Assembly (NCBI RefSeq): GCF_019049245.1
Contig: NZ_JAGMUK010000228.1
Coordinates: forward strand, 82,640-117,297
Direction of reading: 5' to 3'
Source: Streptomyces sp. AC555_RSS877
GTDB taxonomy: Bacteria > Actinomycetota > Actinomycetes > Streptomycetales > Streptomycetaceae
DNA: 34,658 bases
Part shown: piece by piece, positions 8,582 through 16,737 of the stretch
Position numbering within the stretch: the stretch's first letter is position 1
Layout of the letters: every line of letters starts with the position of its first letter
Program-made: the position numbers and the translations under genes
Notes under the pieces: generated by a model
Databases searched by the model: none
Seen by the model: only the letters and a program-made list of their open reading frames with translations
Told to the model about the DNA's origin: nothing

Positions 8582-9340
8582 ATGGGCAGGAGCCGCAGAA
8601 CAATTCCGGAAGAGCTTCTGTTGCTGGCGCTGGACCCGACCACGGGTACCACTGCACAGCCGCAGTCGCTCGACCTTGGTCTGGCCGGAGCGCAGCTAGT
8701 GGAGCTGGCGCTGGCCGGACGGATAGCCCCGGACGGGGATCGTATCGCCGTGGTGTCCCCACGGCCGACTGGAGATCCAACACTGGACTGCGCGTTGGAG
8801 TTGCTGCGAAGGCGTGGCGCTCCCGTACGTGCCGTCCACTGGATTGGCGGGCCGCGTCTCGGGCTCCGCCAGACCTACCTCTCGCATCTGGAGCGGTGCG
8901 GCATGGTGCATGCCGTGGCGGGACAGATGTGCGGAGTGCTGCCGACGACTCGCTACCAAGCGACGGAAACCGAGATCAGCCGGGAGATCAAAGCCCGACT
9001 GGACTCCGCGATCCGCACCGGCGTACCGCCGGACCCGCGGACCGCGGCGCTCGCCGCACTGGCGCACGCGGTCGGCCTCGGCAAGCACCTGTATCCGGGG
9101 AACGAGGGACGCTCGTCCCGATCCCGGCTGCGGGACCTGATCAGGCACGACCCCATGGGCGGCCTCGTGGCACACGCCGTGATGGACGTCCAGAACGGTG
9201 CGGCGGCCCAGCCGCGCCGCAACCCTCCGGCACCGGCCGGCCGCCAGGCCGCGCCCGGAGCCAGGCCCGCACCGGAACCCGCGCGCGGCGTTCCGATGCA
9301 ACCGCGCCGAGGTTCGATGGCGCGCGTCGTGGCCCACTGA
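8582..9340 (+). CDS. GPP34 (Golgi phosphoprotein 3-like) family protein
   Basis: A 252-residue protein that opens with IPEELLLLALDPTTG (8-22), the signature start of GPP34 domains, whose eukaryotic members bind phosphatidylinositol-4-phosphate. The mostly helical domain runs to about residue 170. The last ~50 residues are Pro/Ala/Arg-rich and basic, possibly contacting membrane or nucleic acid. No signal peptide or membrane segment. ATG 8582 has GGGAGG five bases upstream; an overlapping ATG at 8578 opens a different, noncoding-looking frame. It is divergent from the carboxypeptidase gene and upstream of the XRE regulator. Bacterial GPP34 proteins are common in actinomycetes but their job is poorly known; a membrane-lipid or envelope role is inference. 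Confidence 0.85.
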   Translation: MGRSRRTIPEELLLLALDPTTGTTAQPQSLDLGLAGAQLVELALAGRIAPDGDRIAVVSPRPTGDPTLDCALELLRRRGAPVRAVHWIGGPRLGLRQTYLSHLERCGMVHAVAGQMCGVLPTTRYQATETEISREIKARLDSAIRTGVPPDPRTAALAALAHAVGLGKHLYPGNEGRSSRSRLRDLIRHDPMGGLVAHAVMDVQNGAAAQPRRNPPAPAGRQAAPGARPAPEPARGVPMQPRRGSMARVVAH

Positions 9341-9651
9341 GCCGCAGTTCCACGACGGGCACCGCGGCAGCACGATCCGCACCACAGGGCACCACGCACC
9401 ACAGGGCACCACGCACCGCCGAGCGCCGCACCGCAGTCCCCAAGACCGGTACGGGAGCCGCTGTTCCGCGCGGGGTGACGGAACCGTACGTCCGGACGAC
9501 GACGCGGTTCCGCCGCCCCGCGCGGCCGTGTGTGCGGGAGCTGCGCATATCCACCGTTTCCCAGCGGTAGTAAGCCTCTTGGTGGCAGTCTGCTCAACAG
9601 CAGATACGCAAAGTGGCAAGTATGAGGCACGCAGCCGGAGGTGCACGTCCC
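9341..9651. other. 311-bp intergenic region before the XRE regulator
   Basis: No gene supported. It holds two tandem 17-bp units beginning GCACCACAGGGC (9379-9395, 9396-9412) and, near the regulator start, the palindrome TCTGCT-CAAC-AGCAGA (9589-9604). The final ~110 bp are less GC-rich and are the likely promoter region. Confidence 0.5.
9589..9604. promoter_or_regulatory. Palindrome upstream of the XRE regulator, candidate operator
   Basis: TCTGCT (9589-9594) and AGCAGA (9599-9604) are perfect arms around CAAC, 48 bp before the chosen GTG start. XRE repressors often bind such symmetric sites at their own promoter; autoregulation is inferred. Confidence 0.4.
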
Positions 9652-10509
9652 GTGGCGTCCAATGTCAATCCCACCGTCAGGCGGCGCCGACTGGGCCAGG
9701 AGTTGCGCCGCCTGCGCGAACTCAAGGGCATGACGGCCGAGGAAGTCGCCGAGCGACTGCTGGTGTCGCAGTCGAAGATCAGCCGGCTGGAGAACGGCCG
9801 GCGCAGCATCAGCCAGCGCGACGTGCGCGACCTGTGCGGGGTGTACGAGGTCGAGGACCAGCGCATCGTCGAGTCGCTGATGCAGATGGCGAAGGACTCG
9901 CGGCAGCAGGGCTGGTGGCATGCGTTCGGGGACATCCCGTACAGCGTGTACATCGGTCTGGAGACCGACGCCGAGTCGCTCCGCGTCTACGAACCCCAGA
10001 TCATCACCGGGCTGTTGCAGACCCGCGCGTATGCCGAGGCCATCATCAGGGGCGGCTCGCCGGAGACGTCGGACACGGAGATCGACAAGCGGGTGCAGGT
10101 CCGGATGCGGCGGCAGGATCGTATCGCCGCGGAAGGGGAACCTCTGCGGCTGTGGGTCGTGCTGGACGAGGCGTCGCTGCGCCGGGTCGTCGGGAGCCGC
10201 CCGGTGATGCGCGAACAGCTGGAGCACCTCGCCGAGATGTCCCAGCGCCCGCACATCACCGTGCAGATCCTGCCGTTCGAGGTCGGCGCCCACCCCGGCA
10301 TCAACGGCCAGTACTCGATCCTGGAATTCGCGGACGCGGCCGACTCGAGCGTCGTCTACATCGAGGGCGTGACCAGTGACCTGTACCTGGAGAAGGCCCA
10401 CGATGTGCAGAAGTACACGGTGATGTACGAGCACTTGAGGGCGCAGGCGCTGAACGTCGACCAGTCGACCCGGCTCATCGAGGACGTGGCCAAGGAGTAC
10501 GCACGCTGA
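9652..10509 (+). CDS. XRE-family regulator with DUF5753 domain (Scr1-like)
   Basis: A 285-residue DNA-binding protein. The helix-turn-helix lies at about 13-68 (LRELKGMTAEEVAERLLVSQ then SKISRLENGRR), and the DUF5753 ligand/partner-binding domain fills most of the rest (about 95-275, with EPQIITGLLQTRAYAEAII at its start). Start is GTG 9652, because GGAGG (9637-9641) sits 10 nt upstream; GTG 9613 and ATG 9622 are in frame but lack a site. It is followed 210 bp later by a DUF397 gene. XRE-DUF397 pairs such as WhiJ-type and Scr1/Scr2 of S. coelicolor control development and antibiotic output, and this protein looks like the Scr1 (SCO4441) orthologue by sequence and gene order. The orthology is from memory, not a search. 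Confidence 0.92.
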   Translation: MASNVNPTVRRRRLGQELRRLRELKGMTAEEVAERLLVSQSKISRLENGRRSISQRDVRDLCGVYEVEDQRIVESLMQMAKDSRQQGWWHAFGDIPYSVYIGLETDAESLRVYEPQIITGLLQTRAYAEAIIRGGSPETSDTEIDKRVQVRMRRQDRIAAEGEPLRLWVVLDEASLRRVVGSRPVMREQLEHLAEMSQRPHITVQILPFEVGAHPGINGQYSILEFADAADSSVVYIEGVTSDLYLEKAHDVQKYTVMYEHLRAQALNVDQSTRLIEDVAKEYAR

Positions 10510-10719
10510 GCCTTCGCGGCGCCCCGTGAGGGCCCCTCGCGAACGAAAGGCCGCATGTTATACCCCGGCCGGGTCGCACTGGAAGACTCCCCTGGAATAT
10601 GCCATCCGGAAGAGTGAACGACTGCTCCAGAAGAGGATGTGAGCGAGTAGCGTCGATCACGCCAACGATCAGCAAAGGTTGGCGGAAACCGAACTGCGCA
10701 ACTGGCTTACGGAGCAAAC

Positions 10720-10911
10720 ATGGCAATTCTTCAGGGCGCCACGGACTCGTGGACGAAGTCCTCGTACTCCAACAACAACGGCGCCTGTGTCGAGGTCAAG
10801 TCGCCCACCGTCGCGGAGCTGGACGTCCGCGACTCCAAGGTCACCGACGGGCCGACCCTGGCCTTCCCCACCGAGGCATGGAACGCGTTCGTGGCCTCGG
10901 TCAAGGCGTAG
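10720..10911 (+). CDS. DUF397 protein (Scr2-like partner)
   Basis: A 63-residue protein made of one DUF397 domain: W-x-KSSYSNNNGACVEV near the N-terminus, then VRDSK and a closing WNAFVASVK. Such proteins pair with the XRE-DUF5753 regulator just upstream and are thought to modulate it, much like an antitoxin or co-regulator. ATG 10720 has GGAG at 10711-10714. The 210-bp gap from the regulator suggests a promoter of its own. Confidence 0.92.
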   Translation: MAILQGATDSWTKSSYSNNNGACVEVKSPTVAELDVRDSKVTDGPTLAFPTEAWNAFVASVKA

Positions 10912-10980
10912 GGAGCGGGTCTTCCTGATCCTCATTCCCAGCCGAGCGCACGATCGACAACTGCACAAGCACCAATGTAA

Positions 10981-11021
10981 GAGCCCTCTCGACCAGCCCG
11001 CCGTCCTTGCCGAGGGGGCTC
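10981..11021. terminator. Hairpin between convergent DUF397 and MerR genes
   Basis: GAGCCCTCTCG (10981-10991) pairs with CGAGGGGGCTC (11011-11021) with one mismatch and a 19-nt loop. It separates genes ending at 10911 (plus) and 11044 (minus). Confidence 0.6.
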
Positions 11022-11043
11022 GGCTTGTGCCCGGAGGCAGCCC

Positions 11044-11892
11044 TCAGCGCACCGGGAAAGCCACGTCGCACACCGGGTCCTCGGCGCCCGCCGCGTCCCA
11101 GTCGGCGAAATAGACCTCCCGGCACGGCCCGTCGTATTCCAGACCCTCCCGCTTCAGCCACGCCTCCACCGCCTCGAACGCGGCCAGGATCTGCGGATGG
11201 GCCACCTGCGCCTTGGAGATCCGCGTGCAGGCGAGCCGCCGGGCCGGTTCCGTCCGGACGCCGAACTCCCGCCCCCGGCCCTGCTCGGCCACCCACGCCC
11301 GCGCCGCCGCCTCGTCGGCGACCGGCACACACGACTCGGCCGGGCCGTCGCTCTCCATCGACACCTCGGAGTGGTAGACGACGAACGGCGCCGCCGTCAC
11401 GCCCCCGCACCGCCGGGCCGCCTCCGTCAGCCGCCCCAGCGACGCGCCGATCCAGGCCGGCAACTCGTCGGCCAGCGTGTGCCGGGTCTCGGTGATCACC
11501 ACCTGCGCCGGTACCTCCACCGTCTCGACCACGAACTTCCCGTACATCTCGCAGCTCCTCCCCGACAGTCGTCCACGGAGGTACTCGACGAGCGTTCGCT
11601 GCCCGGCCACCCGCGCCTCGACGTCCGCCCAGTACGCGGCGAGCCGGTCGGCGCTCTCGGTGCCCGCCGCCTCTACCACCTCGGCGATCCGCGCCAGCGG
11701 CATGTCGAGTCGGCGCAGCATCGCCACGAGCCGGGCCCGTTCCACCTGGCTCGCGCGGTAGTAGCGGTAGCCGCTGACCTCGTCGACGTGCGCCGGTGCC
11801 AGCAGTCCGAGCCGGTCGTACAGCCGCAGCGCCTTGGCCGAAAGCCGGGCCCGCGCGGCGAACGCGCCGATGGTGAGCAGGTCCTTGTCCAC
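11044..11892 (-). CDS. MerR-family regulator with GyrI-like effector domain
   Basis: A 282-residue regulator. The winged HTH is at residues 6-75 (LTIGAFAARARLSAKALRLY, then SGYRYYR and LDMPLARI), followed by a short coiled linker (85-110). From about 125 comes a GyrI/BmrR-like effector domain containing VVITETRHTL and ending in the conserved CDVAFPV-type strand. Family members bind amphipathic drugs or metabolites and twist promoter DNA to activate transcription. Start is GTG 11892 with AAAGGGG about 9 nt upstream. It lies upstream of no obvious efflux gene, so the target is unknown. Corresponds in place to SCO4443. Confidence 0.9.
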   Translation of the reverse strand: MDKDLLTIGAFAARARLSAKALRLYDRLGLLAPAHVDEVSGYRYYRASQVERARLVAMLRRLDMPLARIAEVVEAAGTESADRLAAYWADVEARVAGQRTLVEYLRGRLSGRSCEMYGKFVVETVEVPAQVVITETRHTLADELPAWIGASLGRLTEAARRCGGVTAAPFVVYHSEVSMESDGPAESCVPVADEAAARAWVAEQGRGREFGVRTEPARRLACTRISKAQVAHPQILAAFEAVEAWLKREGLEYDGPCREVYFADWDAAGAEDPVCDVAFPVR

Positions 11893-12023
11893 TCCGTCAG
11901 CCCCTTTACCGGCGCGCCCCTTCGGCCCACTCGCCCTCCGTCACCGGGCGGCTCCTCCACCCGGTGACGAGGACGCTCGACCCTGCCCCAGGGGCAAGGT
12001 CAACCCGACCCCGGGGAAGAACG

Positions 12024-12536
12024 TCAGCCGGCCAGCTGCGCCTCTATGGCCGCCACGACCTCGGCCGACTCCGGCTCGGTCTGCGGCGAGAAGCGGGCGA
12101 CCACCTTGCCGTCCCGGCCGATGAGGAACTTCTCGAAGTTCCAGCGGATGTCCCCGCTGTGCCCCTCGGCGTCGGCGAAGCCGACCAGGCGCTCGTACAG
12201 CGGGTGCCGGTCCTCCCCGTTCACCTCGACCTTCTCGGTCATCGGGAAGCTCACGCCGTAGGTCGCCGAGCAGAACTCGGCGATCTCCTCGGCGCTGCCG
12301 GGCTCCTGTCCGAGGAACTGGTTGCAGGGCACGCCGAGCACGGTGAGGCCGCGCTCCGCGTACTGCGCGTGCAGTCGCTCCAGGCCGGTGTACTGCGGGG
12401 TCAGTCCGCACTTGGAGGCCACGTTCACCACGAGCACGGCCCGGCCGGCGTACTGGGCGAGATCCGCGGAGCCGCCCTGGAGGGCGTCGATCCCGACATC
12501 GAGGGGGGAAACACCGTTGCTGTCTACAGTCGTCAT
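12024..12536 (-). CDS. Glutathione peroxidase family, probably thioredoxin-dependent
   Basis: A 170-residue cytosolic peroxidase with a thioredoxin fold. Peroxidatic Cys43 lies in NVASKCGLTPQY; Gln73 in CNQF and Trp132-Asn133 in WNFEKFL complete the catalytic tetrad. Cys89 in EEIAEFC is where the resolving cysteine of thioredoxin-linked members sits, so mycothiol or thioredoxin is a likelier reductant than glutathione, which Streptomyces lack. It should reduce H2O2 or organic peroxides. ATG 12536 has only a weak upstream site. It shares direction with the MerR gene (131-nt gap). Confidence 0.93.
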   Translation of the reverse strand: MTTVDSNGVSPLDVGIDALQGGSADLAQYAGRAVLVVNVASKCGLTPQYTGLERLHAQYAERGLTVLGVPCNQFLGQEPGSAEEIAEFCSATYGVSFPMTEKVEVNGEDRHPLYERLVGFADAEGHSGDIRWNFEKFLIGRDGKVVARFSPQTEPESAEVVAAIEAQLAG

Positions 12537-12641
12537 GCTCGGATGCTAGCTCCGCGAGGTGAGGCCCCGGCGACCGGTGCGGAAGGAACGGCCCGGGCCG
12601 CCCCCCACCCGATCCGCACTCATCCGCTACGACCGGCACCC

Positions 12642-12647
12642 TTGACA
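12642..12647 (+). promoter_or_regulatory. TTGACA -35-like element
   Basis: A consensus TTGACA lies 84 bp before the acetyltransferase start, in the divergent region from glutathione peroxidase. A convincing -10 at standard spacing is lacking (GACTTT at 18 nt), so this is only a candidate. Confidence 0.25.
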
Positions 12648-12731
12648 GGGTGCGTACTGTTTCGCGACTTTTGATCCTTGGGGCCGGACGCGGTCGACGC
12701 GTCATGGGGGAATACAGGGGGGCGGTCGCCC

Positions 12732-13877
12732 GTGCGAGCCATGAGCAAGATCGAGGCGGACATAACGATCCACAGACCCGAGGAGCTGAGCGCCGAGCTC
12801 CGCGGGGCCTGGCACCGGGCGATGGACGAGTCACCCGACTACGCGAACCCTTTCCTGGCACCGGAGTTCGCGGCCGGTGTCGGCACGCACCGCGACGGGG
12901 CGGCCCGGGTGGCCGTCCTGCACCAGCACGGGGAGCCGGTCGGCTTCCTGCCGTACGAGCGGGGCGCCTTCGGCGTCGGCCGGGCCATCGGTCTCGGGCT
13001 GTCCGACTGCCAGGCCCTCGTGCACCGCCCCGGCGTCACCTGGGACGCCCGGCGACTGCTGCGGGCCTGCGGGCTGTCCGTCCTCGAGTTCGACCACCTC
13101 GTCGAGGAGCAGAAGCCCTTCGGTGGCTTCGTCACGGGGATGTTCGCCTCACCGGTCCTCGACCTGAAGGACGGCGGCGACAGCACCTACCCGGAGTGGC
13201 TGCGCGCCACGTACCCGGGGCTCGCCAAGACGACGCTGAAGAAGGAACGCCGCCTGGGCCGCGACGTGGGCGAGATGAGGTTCGTCTACGACGAGCGCGA
13301 CCCGCGCATGCTGCGCCGGCTCATGGAGTGGAAGTCCGCCCAGTACCGCAGAACGGGCCGGATGGACCGGTTCGCGCGCCCGTGGATCGTGGCCCTGGTG
13401 GAGCACCTGTTCCAGGTCCGCGAGGAGCACTTCACCGGCATCCTGTCCGTGGTGTACGCCGGGGACCGGCCCGTGGCCGCGCACTTCGGCCCGAGGTCGC
13501 GCACCGTGTCCGCGGCCTGGTTCACCGCGTACGACCCCGACTTCCACTACTACTCGCCCGGCCTGCTCATGCACCTGCGGATGGCCGAGGCGGCCGGCCG
13601 GGACGGCGTGCGGCTGATGGACATGGGGCGCGGCGACAAGGAGTACAAGGACTGGCTCAAGACCCGTGAACTGCGCGTGGGCGAAGGGTTCGTGACCCGG
13701 CCCCACCCGGTCGCGGCGGCACACCGGCTGTGGCGCCGACCGGTACGCGGCCTGCGCAACACGGTCCTGGCCCATCCCACCCTGCGGGAGCCGGCCGACC
13801 GCCTGCTGAAGACGGTCGGCACCCTGCGTACGTCGGCCCGTCCGGCGCCGGGCAGGGCGGCACCGCGCGCGCACTGA
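12732..13877 (+). CDS. CelD/BcsL-like GNAT acetyltransferase (FemAB fold)
   Basis: A 381-residue protein of the Acetyltransf_6 type. The GNAT core is in the second half: GILSVVYAGDRPVAAHFG (about 242-259), then YSPGLLMHLRMAEAA and the closing LMDMGRGDKEYKDWLK, a signature of CelD-like proteins found near exopolysaccharide genes. These are thought to acylate sugars or glycans in the cytosol. GTG 12732 is preferred because a G-rich box (12717-12725) precedes it; ATG 12741 is the alternative. The DegT-type enzyme 171 bp downstream on the same strand suggests a joint role in making a modified amino sugar. Substrate is unknown. Confidence 0.85.
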   Translation: MRAMSKIEADITIHRPEELSAELRGAWHRAMDESPDYANPFLAPEFAAGVGTHRDGAARVAVLHQHGEPVGFLPYERGAFGVGRAIGLGLSDCQALVHRPGVTWDARRLLRACGLSVLEFDHLVEEQKPFGGFVTGMFASPVLDLKDGGDSTYPEWLRATYPGLAKTTLKKERRLGRDVGEMRFVYDERDPRMLRRLMEWKSAQYRRTGRMDRFARPWIVALVEHLFQVREEHFTGILSVVYAGDRPVAAHFGPRSRTVSAAWFTAYDPDFHYYSPGLLMHLRMAEAAGRDGVRLMDMGRGDKEYKDWLKTRELRVGEGFVTRPHPVAAAHRLWRRPVRGLRNTVLAHPTLREPADRLLKTVGTLRTSARPAPGRAAPRAH

Positions 13878-14048
13878 GCGGACGACCGGTCCGCCCGCTC
13901 CTTCTTTCCGCCCCACCGCGTCTCCGGCGACGGTGACGGCGGCTCTGCACACGCGCACTGTCAGGCGCCTTTCCGGGCCCCGCCACGGGCCCTACGGCGA
14001 CTTCTTCAACGGTCCCTCGCAGGGGCCCCTTCGACGGAAGAGGTGACG

Positions 14049-15287
14049 ATGCCGATGCCGTACGGATCCCGGCTCGCCGCGACGATGACCCGGCGACTGG
14101 GACGGGAATGCGTCTACACGCCCTCGGCACGGCTGGCCCTGTACCTGGCGCTTCGTCGCTGGTGCCGGCCGGGCGGACGCGTGCTGATGTCGCCGGTCAA
14201 CGACGACGTGATCCTCTTCGTCGTCCTGGCGGCCGGGCTGCGCCCAGTGCAGGCCCCGGTGTCGGCCTGGGACGGCAACATCGACCCGTCCGCCGTACCG
14301 GAGGCCACCTGGCGGAACCTGGACGCGGTCCTGACCACGAACCTGTACGGGATCCCGGACCGGGTGGGTGAACTGCGCACCCGCTGCGAGGCGTTGGGCA
14401 TCCCCCTGATCGAGGACGCGGCCCACGCGATCGGCACGCACGTCGACGGACAGCCGATCGGAACGTTCGGCAGGGCGGCGGCCTTCAGCCTCTCCAAGCA
14501 CGTGGCGGCGATGGCCGGCGGCTTCCTCGCCGTGGAGGACGCGCGCAACCGGCGCGAGATGGAGCTCCTGCGCGACGACCTCCTCGAACCGACCCGTCTG
14601 CGCGCCGACCTGGCCGCGGCCCTGCGCCCGCTGGCGCGCTCGGCCGTCCGCACCCTCCATCTGGTCCGGCCTGCATGGCGCACGATGCGGCGCCTGGGCC
14701 TCCTCGAACGCGACACCTTCCGCATGGCCCTGCACGCCCCGCGCCTGTCCGCCTCCGCACTCCGGGCGCCGAGCCTGACCGCGTACGAACCCTGGGTCCG
14801 CGTCGACCTGCACGACTTCCGCACCCGCCACGGGGCCCTGGTCCGCGGCCAGCTGAGCCTGCGCATGTCCCGCCTCGACACCAACCTCACCCACCGCAGG
14901 GCCGGCGTCACCCTCCTGTCCGGCACCGCCTGGGCCTCCCCGGCCCTGCGCGACCGGGCCGCGCACGAGGGCCCCTTCCCCCTCTTCCGCGCGCCTCTCC
15001 TGGTCGACGACCGCGACGCCCTGGTGGAACGCCTCGTGAACCACGGCATCGTCTGCGGCTACATCTACGACCCCCCGCTCGACGACTACGCGGGTGCGGA
15101 GTTCGTGGAACCGTCCCCCGACCCGGCCCCCGCCCGCTGGTTCGCCTCCCACGTCCTCCCGGCGGACCCCCTCCTCGCCCACCAGGTCACCAGCGCCCTG
15201 ACCAGGGAACGAGCGACGACGGCCCGACCGCCCATACCGGCCCCGGTCCCCGACACGAGGAAGCCTCCGACGCCGCTGGGGCACTGA
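14049..15287 (+). CDS. DegT/DnrJ/EryC1-type PLP-dependent enzyme
   Basis: A 412-residue fold-type I PLP enzyme like the sugar aminotransferases. The PLP-binding Asp is in LIEDAAHAIG (D123), and the Schiff-base Lys in FSLSKHVAAMAGGF (K150), with the Gly-Gly turn after it. Sugar aminotransferases of this family convert keto-sugar nucleotides to amino sugars; the C-terminal half here is Arg-rich and divergent, so a changed substrate is likely. ATG 14049 follows GGAAGAGG (14036-14043) by five bases. The upstream CelD-type acetyltransferase suggests an amino-then-acyl sugar modification. There are no nucleotidyltransferase or dehydratase genes nearby, so the pair is not a full pathway. Confidence 0.85.
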   Translation: MPMPYGSRLAATMTRRLGRECVYTPSARLALYLALRRWCRPGGRVLMSPVNDDVILFVVLAAGLRPVQAPVSAWDGNIDPSAVPEATWRNLDAVLTTNLYGIPDRVGELRTRCEALGIPLIEDAAHAIGTHVDGQPIGTFGRAAAFSLSKHVAAMAGGFLAVEDARNRREMELLRDDLLEPTRLRADLAAALRPLARSAVRTLHLVRPAWRTMRRLGLLERDTFRMALHAPRLSASALRAPSLTAYEPWVRVDLHDFRTRHGALVRGQLSLRMSRLDTNLTHRRAGVTLLSGTAWASPALRDRAAHEGPFPLFRAPLLVDDRDALVERLVNHGIVCGYIYDPPLDDYAGAEFVEPSPDPAPARWFASHVLPADPLLAHQVTSALTRERATTARPPIPAPVPDTRKPPTPLGH

Positions 15288-15416
15288 GGTCGCTTGGGGC
15301 AGTGAGGTCGCGGGCGTGGCGGCACTGTTCACCGGTGGCGGTTCCGCCCTACAGCCCTCTCCCGAACCCACCACGGGTCGGCCGGCAGGCCGCCCCGCGC
15401 ACCCACGTCCAGCCCT

Positions 15417-15530
15417 TCCACGACGACCGGCGCGTTCACCACCCAGAGCGGCGCCACCCTGCGCGGCGCGCACCTCGCCTACACCACGTACGGCGAGCTC
15501 AACGCGGACAAGTCCAACGTCATCGTCTAC
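15417..15530 (+). pseudogene. MetX-like alpha/beta hydrolase, 5' remnant
   Basis: About 37 codons read TGAFTTQSGATLRGAHLAYT then TYGELNADKSNVIVY, which matches the N-terminus of homoserine O-acetyltransferase-like alpha/beta hydrolases (normally ~350 residues). The match stops abruptly at 15530, where sequence of the adjacent TnpB-type element begins. No start codon with a good site is visible. The rest of the gene is absent on the far side of the element, so a deletion or rearrangement accompanied the insertion. Confidence 0.7.
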
Positions 15531-15575
15531 CGTTCCCAATCAGTGAGCAGGAGTGAGTCTTGGACCCAAACCTGG

Positions 15576-16700
15576 TCACTGCGGACACCCCGAACGTTTG
15601 GATGTCCTGGTCGCCCGCGTACTCGCCGCGTCCGGCGGCACGGATCGTGTCCGTGGTCCGGGGATGCTGGGGCGGGGCTCCTCACGCCCAGGAGCACCTA
15701 ATCCGGCCTGGGCGGTCCGATGCCCGTGCACATCGCTCTGGTGTGCACGGGGCCGTGTCGTCCGTCGCCGGATCGGGTGTCCCTGGGCGCGTCGTCCGAT
15801 CGCCACGGCGGCTGCGTCGTGGCGGGTGGTGGTGAGGGGTTTCTGCCAGTGCTGGGCGCCCCAGCGGCTGGTGTAGGCCGGGGCGACGGCGATGACCGCG
15901 ATCCGGGTCCGGTCGGTCATCGACGCCAGCCGGGTGCGGAGTTTGCCGGTGGGCATGCCGGAGATCAGCTGGCGGAAGCGTTTGCGGCGGCCGTGTTTCT
16001 CCCGGGTCTTGTCCGCGGCGAAGTCCAGGTCCTCGACCGCGATCGCCTTGACGCCGCAGACTCTGGCCCAGTGCAGGAGGCGGGTGAGGGCGTGGCGGAC
16101 CTGGGCGTCACGGTGGGGCGCGGTGCCGGTGAGGTCGTAGAAGAAGCGGCGCGGGCTGCCGGTCGGGTTGCCGTGGGCGTCCAGGTGCCAGGCGGCCAGG
16201 TGGTCGGCGTTCATGTCGATACCGATCACTCCGTGCGTGAGCGCGGCCTCCAACGGGAGCGTGGGGTGGGGGGGATCTGCCAGGAGGCCGTCACATACCA
16301 GCGGTCCCGGCCGGTGTCGTAGCGGATGTGGCAGGCGATGGCCCGGTCGGCCGTGACGCGGTCGGTCCACTTGGTACCCCTGGTGCGCGAACGTGACCCG
16401 GCAGGCGAAGACGTAGCGTGCGGGGTATTGGCCAGCTGGGTGAGCGGTGCGGGGAGTTTGATGCTCACCTCGCCGCCGGGGCTGTTGCGGATGGTCTCGT
16501 TGCCGTAGCGCTTGCCGGACTCGCCGTCCGCCTGGCAGAACCAGCGCTCCGCCTCCCAGCGCCGGCGCCACGCGGACTCGGTCAGCTGGGCGGCGTCCAG
16601 GTGGTGCCGGGTGCGACAGCAGCTCCAAACCCCTTCGGCGAGCGAGGCACTGGCCTGGCCCTCGTGGTTCTCACAGCGGTGGCGCGGCGGCCGTGGGCCA
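15576..16700 (-). pseudogene. Decayed IS200/IS605-type TnpB-related transposase
   Basis: Coding similarity switches between two frames at least three times (near 16430, 16380 and 16265), so the gene is broken. In order on the minus strand: WEAERWFCQADGESGKRYGN, VSIKLPAPLTQLAN, YVFACRVTFAHQG, DRWYVTASWQIPP, then RuvC-like motifs GVIGIDMNADH (Asp), AVEDLDF (Glu) and TRHDAAAVAIG (Asp). The four-Cys zinc finger of canonical TnpB between the last two motifs is missing and VAPAYTSRWGAQHW stands in its place, as in the lone TnpB-related family of Streptomyces. The N-terminus is also eroded. No TnpA is present. Its 3' end faces the truncated MetX remnant. Confidence 0.8.
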
Positions 16701-16737
16701 CCGCGCCACACGTGCGGTGTTTCGACGCATGCGCTGA

